Made by a program: the position numbers and the translations under genes. A model generated the notes under the pieces. The model saw nothing but the letters and a program-made list of their open reading frames with translations, ran no database searches and was not told where the DNA came from. DNA of 64,000 bases, taken from NCBI RefSeq assembly GCF_042675645.1, contig NZ_JBHTJH010000003.1:1-64000 (forward strand), in the 5' to 3' direction. Source of the stretch: Sungkyunkwania multivorans (GTDB lineage Bacteria > Bacteroidota > Bacteroidia > Flavobacteriales > Flavobacteriaceae). Shown here in pieces: positions 18,786-26,949 of the stretch; positions within the stretch are counted from its first letter, which is position 1; every line of letters starts with the position of its first letter.

Positions 18786-18832
18786 AGGTAAGGAGGATCA
18801 GAATTTTAAAAATGTGCATCGCTATTAAACGA

Positions 18833-18866
18833 AGAGCGCCTCGGATAATTGAGGCGCTCTTTGTTT
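18833..18866 (+). terminator. Terminator after the alpha/alpha-toroid protein gene
   Basis: The arms AGAGCGCCTC and GAGGCGCTCT with an eight-base loop are followed by TTGTTT. Confidence 0.85.
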
Positions 18867-18897
18867 AAACATCAAATCGATGTAGAACTTCTATTTC

Positions 18898-19287
18898 TTA
18901 TTTTCCGAAACTAATGGTGCAACTCTGAGATCGGCCAAACCATTTAACTCTATTCCTGGAGGCCAAATTGTATATGTGATCGCGCAGCATCCTCGGAATG
19001 AATCCAAGTAGCGCTGCGACAAGTTTCCATTTTGGTATTTTGGAGACTATGCGCAGAAAGCCATCCGAATGCGTATGTGGACCTTCCTCATCGATCAGAA
19101 TCACCGTTTCCAATCGTTTGGTAGGATAGCCATATCCTTTGAGTAGATCCTGACCTTTTGGGGATTGGAACGGAATAAAATGAAATTGGTCTGTAGGGGC
19201 AAAACGCATCAGCCATCCAACGACCCCATTACATAGATTACACTCACCATCAAATATCACGGTACTTTTCTTTATCGATTTTTCCAT
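18898..19287 (-). CDS. DCC-family (DUF393) thiol-disulfide oxidoreductase-like protein
   Basis: A small protein of about 129 residues from the ATG chosen here. The defining DxxCxxC motif is near the N-terminus (VIFDGECNLCNGVVGWL), followed by the conserved FIPFQSPKGQDLL, TVILIDEEG and the hydrophobic LLGFIPRMLRDHIYNLASRNR. This matches the DCC/YuxK family, proposed thiol oxidoreductases of unknown substrate. The frame opens 15 codons earlier at 19332; starting at 19287 gives the compact N-terminus (MEKSIKKSTVIFDGE) usual for the family. It is convergent with the toroid protein gene. Confidence 0.85.
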   Translation of the reverse strand: MEKSIKKSTVIFDGECNLCNGVVGWLMRFAPTDQFHFIPFQSPKGQDLLKGYGYPTKRLETVILIDEEGPHTHSDGFLRIVSKIPKWKLVAALLGFIPRMLRDHIYNLASRNRVKWFGRSQSCTISFGK

Positions 19288-19357
19288 CTGGTTTTTATTA
19301 TATCGCATCTGGAAGAAGTAGTCGGTATCCATCAGGATTCATTTCGTGAAAGCACAA

Positions 19358-19388
19358 AAAAAGAAAAGCCTCTCGTCCGAGAGGCTTT
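19358..19388 (-). terminator. Terminator of the 581-residue exported protein gene
   Basis: The arms AAAGCCTCTC and GAGAGGCTTT with a four-base loop are followed leftward by a T-rich run. It sits about 20 bp beyond the stop of the gene ending at 19410. Confidence 0.85.
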
Positions 19389-19409
19389 CGCTAGAAAAAT
19401 AAAATACGA

Positions 19410-21155
19410 TTACTTTCTACATTCAGAATACATGTCTGCTACTTTTACTAGGTCTTCATAGGTGTTCTTAAACTCCCCATCTCTCAGACGAGTTTTAAGG
19501 TCCTTACACTTTCCTAGAACATCAGCCAATTTCTTATTAAAATCGAGTGTAGACATGGAAGTCTTTAATTTGTGGCCTTTATCTTCTTTATTTAACTTGA
19601 TCACGTAACCTCCATCGCTGGTAAGGTTTTGATAGATAGTAACCTTCTCGGTCTTATGGTTGACCAAATAGAATTTAGCATTGCTCCCGAAGCTCAATGC
19701 AGTCGCATCTAGCAAGCTCTGCTTTATCTTGAACCCTTCATAGCAATCATTGGTCTCGGAGATACAGAAGGCCACCTCATCCTTTGGCTTGAAGGTCTTG
19801 GTCTTTTCTTTTCCTTTCTTTTCGTATCTAACTTCGACTTCCTTGGCATAGTCCGTACTTGGTTCTTCGACAGTGACTCCTTTGTCCATATCGAGAACTT
19901 TTTTGGTCTTGGTTCCGCCAAATTCGATAGTGATCTTACCCTCTAGAATTTTCTTTCCTTTATCATCTAGAACATATCCGGGCTTTGCGATGATATTATA
20001 CTTTTCTAATTCTTCTCTTGAGGTTTCTTCTCCCCCATCTGCCAAAGCGCTTCCGCTTCCAGTGCTCTTTACCTCGCTGTAGTTAAGCTCGATATCTTTT
20101 CGGTTGCCATTTTCGTCAAAGAAGGCATCGTACTTGTCTGCCTCGCGCACGATGGCGTCAAACTCATATTGGGTACGCGCGTTTTTCACGTCTAGGGCTT
20201 TGGCCTCTTTGATGTATTCTTTGGCCTTCACATAGTCGCGCTTTATGCGGTATAGCTTGGCCAAATTGTAGTTAGCAGCCCAAACCACCTTCTTTTGCTT
20301 CTTGTCTTCTGGAGAATATTTGGAAGCTACATTTTCGTGAAAACTGATGAGCGAATTCAGCTTATCGCCAAGTGCGTTATAGTCCTCTATATTTTGAACA
20401 CCACCAAATAGGGCGTTAAGCTCAGAGATCATCACTTCGGATTCCGCTTCCTCATCTACTTTCTTCACTCGGAAGAACATCTCATTAGAATCGATAAGTC
20501 GATAATCGAATTTGTTCCGCAGGTCTTCACCAACTTTGATGAGCAATCGCTCGTATTGAACAGACAAAATGTCTTTAAGAAACTTGTCTGTAAGTCTAAA
20601 TTTCTTACCGTTATCTGAAAAAGTGATGTACTCAGCGGCTTTTTCTCTGCTGATCGTCCCCTTTTTCTCATAGTTGAAATCGGTATCCTTTTTCTTGTTG
20701 ACCAATGAGCTTTGTTGTGGACTGCTAGGATTTTCTATTCTATCCTCCAACTTGTAAGGTCTCGTGTAAATTATCTTTTTAAAGGTTGGGTCGGTGACCA
20801 AGACCTTGACGGTCATTTTAGTCTTTACCTGATACGAAATGCTTTCATCTGAATTGATAGAAACATTCTTGGTGATGTGCGAATCTGAAGGTTTCAAAGA
20901 AACATAAAAGGTTGGACTTTCCCCGCTGGTAACGTATTCAAAGCTTTGAAAGTCTAATGTAGCTGCAATGGCTTCATTTGAAAGAACATCAATACCCCGC
21001 ACCGGTAGGCTCGCAACACTATAAGTTGTAAATTCTTCTGGTAATGGATTTTTTGGATAGCTTGGTGCTTTTGCTATCACGGTTTTGCTGCTATAGGTTT
21101 GTGCTAGTGCCAATGAACTAACGAATAGCAAAATAATCGTAGGCAATTTTCTCAT
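19410..21155 (-). CDS. Exported protein of unknown function
   Basis: I do not recognise this 581-residue protein. It has a signal peptide (residues 1-19, ending LALAQ) and no membrane segment afterwards. Residues about 20-150 look beta-rich. Residues about 165-360 are helical with many Lys/Asp/Glu, including one TPR-like unit (AANYNLAKLYRIKRDYVKAKEYIKEAKALD). Residues about 390-520 are again beta-rich with repeated charged turns (ILEGKITIEFGG, EVEVRYEKKGKEKTK). A Cys pair (FCISETNDCYEG) and two late Cys (GKCKDL, YSECRK) could form disulfides. It is transcribed alone between a convergent DCC gene and a divergent hydrolase. Confidence 0.55.
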   Translation of the reverse strand: MRKLPTIILLFVSSLALAQTYSSKTVIAKAPSYPKNPLPEEFTTYSVASLPVRGIDVLSNEAIAATLDFQSFEYVTSGESPTFYVSLKPSDSHITKNVSINSDESISYQVKTKMTVKVLVTDPTFKKIIYTRPYKLEDRIENPSSPQQSSLVNKKKDTDFNYEKKGTISREKAAEYITFSDNGKKFRLTDKFLKDILSVQYERLLIKVGEDLRNKFDYRLIDSNEMFFRVKKVDEEAESEVMISELNALFGGVQNIEDYNALGDKLNSLISFHENVASKYSPEDKKQKKVVWAANYNLAKLYRIKRDYVKAKEYIKEAKALDVKNARTQYEFDAIVREADKYDAFFDENGNRKDIELNYSEVKSTGSGSALADGGEETSREELEKYNIIAKPGYVLDDKGKKILEGKITIEFGGTKTKKVLDMDKGVTVEEPSTDYAKEVEVRYEKKGKEKTKTFKPKDEVAFCISETNDCYEGFKIKQSLLDATALSFGSNAKFYLVNHKTEKVTIYQNLTSDGGYVIKLNKEDKGHKLKTSMSTLDFNKKLADVLGKCKDLKTRLRDGEFKNTYEDLVKVADMYSECRK

Positions 21156-21353
21156 TATACGGTATTTATTATTAGGGCCTGCAAAGAAAGTATAATATCA
21201 GAACATACCAAAAGGATCCCACCATAATTTCGATGAATGGCATCACGCTTCGGTGTTGAATCTTTTTAATACAGAAAAAGTCAAAAAAATTGAAAAAAAT
21301 GGTAACAAATGAAAGGTTGATGTATCCAAAGAGAAATCGTAAACCAAAATAAA

Positions 21354-22190
21354 ATGAAAAATTCAGTCTTAAGTTTTTTAGTATTCTCAATCTTCAGTCT
21401 TCTTTCTTTCGGTCAGCAAAAAGAATTTAAAGTTGAAATCATAGGAACTGGAGCGCCCGTGCTTCTCTTTCCTGGCTTTAGCTGTACTAGCGAAGTATGG
21501 GAAGAGACCGTTTCAAATTTAAAGGACCAATATGAATGTCACATATTTACCTTTGCTGGTTTTGGAGATGTCCCTCCGATAGAGACTCCCTGGCTACCAA
21601 AAATTAAAGAAGCTGTCGAAAATTATGTCGTAGAGAAAAATCTTAACGAGCCAACGATCGTTGGACATAGTCTTGGTGGCACCCTTGGCCTCTGGCTTGC
21701 AAGCGACCAACCAAATTTTTACAAAAAATTGATCGTTGTCGACGGTTTGCCTTCCGTAGGCGCATTGATGATCCCAAACTTCAAAAGTGAAGATATTAGC
21801 TATGACAATCCATACAGCAAACAGCAACTCGCGATGGATGATGTCAGCTTTAGAGCGATGGCCTCACAATATGCAAGCTTTATGAGTCTCAACAAGGAAA
21901 AACACCAGCAACTCACCGATTGGATGGTTGCAGCAGACAGGAAAACCTATGTGCATGGCTACACAGATCTTCTTAAATTAGACCTCCGAAATGCCATTGC
22001 AAAGATCCAAATACCCGTGATCGTTTTGGCAGCGACCTATCCTAATAAAGAAATGGTGAAAAGCAACTACGAGAAACAATTTGCCAAACTTCCTAGCGCG
22101 AAAATATTCTACGCGGATGATTCGGCCCATTTTATAATGTTCGACCAGCCCTCATGGTTTTTAGAACAGCTCAATCAATCCTTAAAATAG
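21354..22190 (+). CDS. Exported alpha/beta-fold hydrolase
   Basis: A 278-residue serine hydrolase with a signal peptide (residues 1-20, ending LSFG), so it acts in the periplasm or outside. The oxyanion strand is VLLFPGFSCTSEVWEE, the nucleophile is S106 in VGHSLGGT and the catalytic His is H259 in DDSAHFIMFDQP. The usual acid after strand 7 (I..PVLVL.G..D) is not obvious: the strand reads IPVIVLAATYPNKEM, so the acid may be Glu or lie elsewhere. It is separated by one base from an ECF sigma factor gene, so hydrolase, sigma factor and a membrane protein form one operon. Substrate unknown. Confidence 0.85.
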   Translation: MKNSVLSFLVFSIFSLLSFGQQKEFKVEIIGTGAPVLLFPGFSCTSEVWEETVSNLKDQYECHIFTFAGFGDVPPIETPWLPKIKEAVENYVVEKNLNEPTIVGHSLGGTLGLWLASDQPNFYKKLIVVDGLPSVGALMIPNFKSEDISYDNPYSKQQLAMDDVSFRAMASQYASFMSLNKEKHQQLTDWMVAADRKTYVHGYTDLLKLDLRNAIAKIQIPVIVLAATYPNKEMVKSNYEKQFAKLPSAKIFYADDSAHFIMFDQPSWFLEQLNQSLK

Positions 22191-22191
22191 T

Positions 22192-22689
22192 ATGGGCGAG
22201 AAAGAACTTTTGTTTGATGCTATTTATAAGGAACATCACGCCAAGGTCTTTAGGCTTTGTAAAGGATATTTCGCCGCAGACGAGGCCTTGGCAAAAGACG
22301 CAACCCAAGAAGTCTTTATCAAAGTTTGGGAGCATTTAAAAAATTTTAGAGGGGATGCTTCCGTAAGCACTTGGATCTATCGAATCTCCGTTAACACCTG
22401 TCTGTTATTTCTCAGAAAGAAAAAAAATCGCAAGGAAAATATAATGACCAACATTACCGACGCTGCGGATAAGGAGTATGATAATGACCAAGAAAGGAAA
22501 CTGAAGCTACTCTACAAAAGTTTAGCGACCTTGGACGAAAGCAGCAGGGTGATCATCCTGATGGTCTTGGAAGGTGTGAGCTACGAAGAGATCGCCAAGG
22601 TCATTGGTATTACCGAAGATACGCTTCGGGTACGAATTCACCGAATTAAAAATAAATTATCAAAAAAAATATCTCATGAACGAGTTTGA
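22192..22689 (+). CDS. ECF-type RNA polymerase sigma factor
   Basis: A 165-residue sigma factor with only regions 2 and 4. Region 2 spans about residues 8-70, with FRLCKGYF, DATQEVFIKVWEHLKNFRG and STWIYRISVNTCLLFLRKKK. Region 4 spans about 100-160, with LDESSRVIILMVLEGVSYEEIAKVIGI and the recognition helix TEDTLRVRIHRIKNKL. It overlaps the next gene by 14 bp; that gene encodes a membrane protein positioned where an anti-sigma factor is expected. Like most ECF units it may be autoregulated, but no promoter motif for it can be deduced here. Confidence 0.95.
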   Translation: MGEKELLFDAIYKEHHAKVFRLCKGYFAADEALAKDATQEVFIKVWEHLKNFRGDASVSTWIYRISVNTCLLFLRKKKNRKENIMTNITDAADKEYDNDQERKLKLLYKSLATLDESSRVIILMVLEGVSYEEIAKVIGITEDTLRVRIHRIKNKLSKKISHERV

Positions 22690-23245
22690 AGAACTACAAG
22701 CTACCTGGCGTGGTCAAAAGGATGTGGAAGATAGTACCAATAGCGATACTGTCATTGCAGAGGCGGAACGGCTTTCAAAAAAATTGAAAAAAAATAGAAG
22801 ATGGACCTTGGCCATCCTCGCTGCCACCATATTAATTCTGATGGCCTTCGCGATCTACGTCAAAGTATATCGTAGCATACAGCCAACAGTTGGAATAGCT
22901 TTGATGATCTTGGGAGTAGTTCTACGATTGGTGATCGAATATCGGGACATCCAAAGATTTTCAAAAATTGAACGAACAGCATCATTAAAGGCGTATGCTG
23001 AACAAATGTTTGGATATCACAGTTCTCGAAAAACCGTCCATTTCGTTTTCACACCAATCATTCTTCTGGCATACGTACTTGGATTCTATTTGATGTTGCC
23101 CAGTTTCAAAGCATCGCTATCGGCAGGATTTTACCTTTATATCGTAATCTCAGCCATCGTTCTCTTGATCGTTTACAGCTTTTTCTTCTATCGAGAGGCA
23201 AGGAAGGAATTGGACATGCTTTCATACCTATCCTCTATAGAATAA
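22676..23245 (+). CDS. Four-helix membrane protein, candidate anti-sigma partner
   Basis: A 189-residue protein from the ATG at 22676, which overlaps the sigma factor gene by 14 bp. A soluble N-terminal tail of about 40 residues (MNEFEELQATWRGQKDV...) precedes four hydrophobic helices: WTLAILAATILILMAFAIYV, GIALMILGVVLRLVI, FVFTPIILLAYVLGFYLML and FYLYIVISAIVLLIVYSFFF. The EELQ..W...K tail resembles cytoplasmic tails of small flavobacterial membrane proteins encoded after sigma-70 genes. No zinc-binding HxxxCxxC motif is present. Position and topology suggest it binds and restrains the sigma factor, but this is inference. Confidence 0.6.
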   Translation: MNEFEELQATWRGQKDVEDSTNSDTVIAEAERLSKKLKKNRRWTLAILAATILILMAFAIYVKVYRSIQPTVGIALMILGVVLRLVIEYRDIQRFSKIERTASLKAYAEQMFGYHSSRKTVHFVFTPIILLAYVLGFYLMLPSFKASLSAGFYLYIVISAIVLLIVYSFFFYREARKELDMLSYLSSIE

Positions 23246-23251
23246 AGGTCA

Positions 23252-23284
23252 TTTGCAACAATTAAAATATGTTGATTACATTTG
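23252..23284 (+). promoter_or_regulatory. Promoter of the EEP hydrolase gene with inverted repeat at the start site
   Basis: TTTG (23252-23255) and TACATTTG (23277-23284) are 21 bp apart, an excellent match to the Bacteroidota consensus. A perfect inverted repeat GAGTATA-TAAAT-TATACTC (23284-23302) immediately follows, covering the expected transcription start and ending 1 bp before the TTG start codon. Confidence 0.7.
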
Positions 23285-23303
23285 AGTATATAAATTATAC
23301 TCA

Positions 23304-24278
23304 TTGAAAAAAATTCTTTCTTTTTTATTAAAGGCCATTCTCTTTTTTGTCGTAGGATTCTTTGCATTTTTCTTTTGGGCGTCATCTTCCAACTTGGAAG
23401 AGAGCGAATATGAGAAGTCGATGACCCTAGACGTTGAGAACGTTACCAAAAATGATTCGTTATTCACCATTGCCACTTATAATATAGGTTACTTGAGCGG
23501 GATGACCAACAATACTGCTAAAGCCCGGCCTCGATTGCTCTTTGATAGCAACTTGACAAAAGTACAGGAGGTGATCGAATCTTCCCATATCGATATCTTG
23601 GCTTTGCAAGAAATAGATTATGCCTCTAGCAGGTCTCATTTCGTGGACCAACAAAAAGCACTGGCCGAGATGGGCTATGCAAATGTTGCACAGGCCATCA
23701 ACTGGGATAAAAAATATGTTCCCTTTCCCAAATCTCCTTGGTCTGCGCACTTTGGAAAAGTGGTTTCAGGGCAATCGATTCTAAGTAAGTTCCCCATTAT
23801 GGAACATCAACGCATAATTTTGGATAAGGTAGAGCGCCTCAACTTCTTTGAGGCGCCTTTTTATCTTGATCGATTGGCCCAAGTGGCCACCATTCTAATC
23901 GATAACAGGCCCGTGAAGGTCATCAACGTGCATACAGAAGCTTTCGACCAGGAAACCCGTATGAAGCATTTGAACAGACTTGCGGATCTCTATAAAAAGT
24001 ATGCCTCCGATCATCCTACCATTCTTTTGGGAGATTTTAATAGTGAGCCAAAAGAGGAGACTCTTTTAAAAGACATTATTATGAGTATCGAAGGAATTGA
24101 CGCAGCCGTGAACGATCTAAATGAAGGGACCTTTCCATCTATCGACCCGACCCGACGTATCGACTTTATTTTTTACAACAAACGTTTTATTGAGGCGATT
24201 TCATCACGAGTCATCACTGAGGTCGAGGACGCCTCCGATCATTTACCAGTGATGATGACCTTTCGGTTGAAAAAATAG
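23304..24278 (+). CDS. Endonuclease/exonuclease/phosphatase family membrane-anchored protein
   Basis: A 324-residue protein of the EEP fold anchored by one N-terminal helix (residues 5-27). The catalytic landmarks are FTIATYNIGYL, LALQEIDYAS, VINVHTEAFDQETR, ILLGDFNSEP, RIDFIFYN and the final SDHLPVMMTF, giving the metal and catalytic His/Asp set. Family members include phosphodiesterases, nucleases and sphingomyelinase-like enzymes, so the substrate is open. Translation starts at a TTG: no ATG lies in the N-terminal part, a consensus promoter sits just upstream, and the TTG start keeps the membrane helix. Confidence 0.85.
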   Translation: MKKILSFLLKAILFFVVGFFAFFFWASSSNLEESEYEKSMTLDVENVTKNDSLFTIATYNIGYLSGMTNNTAKARPRLLFDSNLTKVQEVIESSHIDILALQEIDYASSRSHFVDQQKALAEMGYANVAQAINWDKKYVPFPKSPWSAHFGKVVSGQSILSKFPIMEHQRIILDKVERLNFFEAPFYLDRLAQVATILIDNRPVKVINVHTEAFDQETRMKHLNRLADLYKKYASDHPTILLGDFNSEPKEETLLKDIIMSIEGIDAAVNDLNEGTFPSIDPTRRIDFIFYNKRFIEAISSRVITEVEDASDHLPVMMTFRLKK

Positions 24279-24316
24279 CGCCCATCTTTTTGATGAGCGC
24301 CGATGTTTTTTCTAGT
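24276..24316. terminator. Shared terminator between convergent genes
   Basis: AGCGCCCATC and GATGAGCGCC pair except for one mismatch, with a five-T loop and a T-run following on the plus strand and an A-run (AAAAAA) on the other side. It can serve both convergent genes. Confidence 0.7.
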
Positions 24317-25913
24317 CAGTAGAAGATTTCTTTCTGGTCAGATATACCTCCCATATCTTATTGGAAGCCGCGGAATTGTCCTTGCCATAGGTGCCAGGAT
24401 TCGATTGAAATGCTTCTATCCCTCCATAAATATGACCTACCAAAACACTGTCTTTTGTAAAGGCCACATTCTTTAGATCGATCATCTCTGAATCGACTCC
24501 AGCAAACTTTACCTTCGTGATCCCTTCACTCGGAATTAATACTGATTCTGCACCGTAAAAATTAGAAGTGGTTCCGAAGATATTATCCTGTCTTTTGACC
24601 ACGCTACTTTTAAGCGAGTCTGTCTTCAAAGCGATATGTAAGCCGGTATTGGTGAAACCAGATAAACTTTGCGGAGTATATTTCCCATCGCCAATACCTC
24701 CTAGGAGGAAGGTGTGCAGCAACTTGGTATCGCTATCAAAAGCGACAAAATTTGCACAGGCATAGACATTGTAATTATTCTGATCGTAGGCTGTATCATG
24801 CGTATATAACCTGTCGTTTGCAAAATCGGGGTGAACATAGATGGCACTATTCCATGCTTGTAGGTCTTCGCCTGGTTTAAAGACGCCGGCATAAAATGTC
24901 AGGCTCTGCTCGTAGGTCTTATTGAGGTCGTTCCAATACATCGACGGCACCACCGGGCCATCGCGACGACGAAATATCGAATTCTCATCCGCAATAGGAA
25001 GTGTAGGGTCCTCAACGTCCGAAATAGCATCTTGTACGCTAATGGCAAGATTTAGGCTGTCTCCAGCGGCTACTGTAAAGGGATACACCGCATCAACATA
25101 CTTTTGATTATCATTTGGTGCGGTCGTTCCGAAATTATGACCGCCAGATAGGTAAAATGTGGTTGTCACCCCACCTTTGGAATTTTTTGAATACATCTTC
25201 ATGATCTCCGCCCCTGTACTGATCAAGGATTTATTTTGACCTAGACGAAATAGCGTTGCCCATTCTACGTCGGTAAGCGTTTCTCCTTTCACCAACTTGA
25301 CCATCGAAGCGATATGGAAACGCGCCACTTGATTGAAGGTATTGTACGACTTGCTGGTGTTTTGTTGCCCGATGGAACCATAGCCGCCTACTACATACAA
25401 AAAACCGCCGTCTTGGGTCACCAAAGGATTCGAATTGATAAAAAGGGCACTGAAGGTATCTTGGTCGACGCCTTTTAGGTCGGTGCAGTATTTTTCACTT
25501 GCGATATTTCCGTTCTCACAAGCCGCGTTCAATTCTGTCCATACGTCGTTATAATGAATTGCATATCGCTTGGGATTGGTCTTATCTGCAACATACACAA
25601 AGACGCTGTCATTAAAGGATTTCTTAACGAAAGAGGTATTGGCATAATTACCATTTAGATCGTGAAGCCCTCCAAGAAGCGAATCTACCGTATTTGTTCT
25701 TCCAGCAAATAAGAGCCAGTCTTTACCGTGCGTGGCATGAACAAAAGACTGCAAGGCCGGTGCGTTGGTCTGGTTAAATGATTTGATCGCATAATCATAG
25801 GTATACGTATCGCTTACCGTATGTCCCCCGTGATCATCTTTGTGTTGCTTTTTGCAACCAAAAAGAAGTAAGGATGCGAATAGCAACAAACTATAAGTGT
25901 AGTGATTTTTCAT
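24312..25913 (-). CDS. Kelch-like beta-propeller lipoprotein
   Basis: A 533-residue lipoprotein. The signal ends in LLLFGC with Cys20, followed by a charged His/Asp-rich linker (KKQHKDDHGGH). The mature part holds repeated blade-like units with a hydrophobic strand followed by Gly-Gly: DWLLFAGRTN, GGFLYVVGGYG, TTFYLSGGHNFG and LLHTFLLGGIGDG. This Gly-Gly pattern is that of kelch repeats, so a beta propeller is likely. No catalytic motif is recognisable. It is transcribed leftward as a single gene, convergent with the EEP gene. Function unknown; binding at the cell surface is possible. Confidence 0.6.
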   Translation of the reverse strand: MKNHYTYSLLLFASLLLFGCKKQHKDDHGGHTVSDTYTYDYAIKSFNQTNAPALQSFVHATHGKDWLLFAGRTNTVDSLLGGLHDLNGNYANTSFVKKSFNDSVFVYVADKTNPKRYAIHYNDVWTELNAACENGNIASEKYCTDLKGVDQDTFSALFINSNPLVTQDGGFLYVVGGYGSIGQQNTSKSYNTFNQVARFHIASMVKLVKGETLTDVEWATLFRLGQNKSLISTGAEIMKMYSKNSKGGVTTTFYLSGGHNFGTTAPNDNQKYVDAVYPFTVAAGDSLNLAISVQDAISDVEDPTLPIADENSIFRRRDGPVVPSMYWNDLNKTYEQSLTFYAGVFKPGEDLQAWNSAIYVHPDFANDRLYTHDTAYDQNNYNVYACANFVAFDSDTKLLHTFLLGGIGDGKYTPQSLSGFTNTGLHIALKTDSLKSSVVKRQDNIFGTTSNFYGAESVLIPSEGITKVKFAGVDSEMIDLKNVAFTKDSVLVGHIYGGIEAFQSNPGTYGKDNSAASNKIWEVYLTRKKSSTD

Positions 25914-26030
25914 AATTTGAATCGTTGAAAGTTAATAGTTCCGTGAATTGTACCACGAAATTATCAAATTCACCTCTCAAAACCTTGAACTCATGAAAAA
26001 TCAGGTATTTATACGTGTATGGAAAAGGCG

Positions 26031-26942
26031 TTATTTAATGGAAAAGGTGGCAAGCAATAAAGCATGGTCAAATCCGACCTCATAGATGGCCTCGAACCGT
26101 TTGAGCGATATATCATTAGAGACCCAAATATGGTCGATCTGCCATAGCGGTATTCCATAAGGCCATGTGGTTGTAAATCCTTTTCCAATATCCCGCTGAG
26201 CATTATTAAAAACGTGTTTGTAATCATTAAAATGAACGGAGTTGAACGGAACATTAAAATCTCCTACCAACATTGTAGACTCTTTGGATTTGAAAGCATC
26301 ATACAAGCTGCTTAATGCCTCCTTCTTACTATCTATGGGACTGGCAATAAGATCTACCAACGCCATATTCATTTGTTGGCCCTCCATCTCTAATGCTATA
26401 TCATGAAACTTGGAACCGTCATCGAGATAAACGTATTCATTCTGTTGAATACCATCTTGATGAGCTATTAACATATCGCCCCATAACCAGCTAAAATTAT
26501 ACTTTGGAAGTAATTTGCTGAGATGGATCACGTTCTCATAGGTAATATTCTCTGTTTCAACAAGACAAATGGTGGTAGGTCGATGTGCCTTGACCTTTTC
26601 GACAATTAGGGGGAGCGGAAAGGGATTCTTCCTTCCCACATTCCAATACATTAAAGAATGATCGCCATTGTCGCCTCCGATGGAGTCTGTTCGGAAATTA
26701 TAGTCATCGTGAATCCATAGACCAAGGATCATTATGTTTATTACGACAAGCGATATAAGAACTCTTCTCGCTCTTCTGAAGACCAACATAAGAAACATCC
26801 CCAAGATCAGCAATCCTAGTTTCGGAGTGGCATAAAACAGCACATCTAATATTTGAAAACGATCTTTGATGACAAAATGCACCAACAATGAAAAAGCATA
26901 CACCCACAAGATGTATGCTTTGTATTTTTTGGCAGAACCCAT
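26031..26942 (-). CDS. Endonuclease/exonuclease/phosphatase family protein with three membrane helices
   Basis: About 303 residues. Three hydrophobic helices at the N-terminus (AYILWVYAFSLLVHFVI, a short helix, then LGLLILGMFLMLVF and VLISLVVINIMILGLWI) carry an EEP catalytic domain with SLMYWNVGRKN, TICLVETENI, TMLVGDFNVPF, WQIDHIWVSN and FDHALLLATF. It resembles the gene at 23304 only in its catalytic domain. Upstream extension to a TTG at 26957 would overlap lysS by 8 bp; the ATG at 26942 lies 8 bp after the lysS stop and is preferred. It probably shares the lysS transcript. Substrate unknown. Confidence 0.8.
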   Translation of the reverse strand: MGSAKKYKAYILWVYAFSLLVHFVIKDRFQILDVLFYATPKLGLLILGMFLMLVFRRARRVLISLVVINIMILGLWIHDDYNFRTDSIGGDNGDHSLMYWNVGRKNPFPLPLIVEKVKAHRPTTICLVETENITYENVIHLSKLLPKYNFSWLWGDMLIAHQDGIQQNEYVYLDDGSKFHDIALEMEGQQMNMALVDLIASPIDSKKEALSSLYDAFKSKESTMLVGDFNVPFNSVHFNDYKHVFNNAQRDIGKGFTTTWPYGIPLWQIDHIWVSNDISLKRFEAIYEVGFDHALLLATFSIK

Positions 26943-26949
26943 AGCCTTT

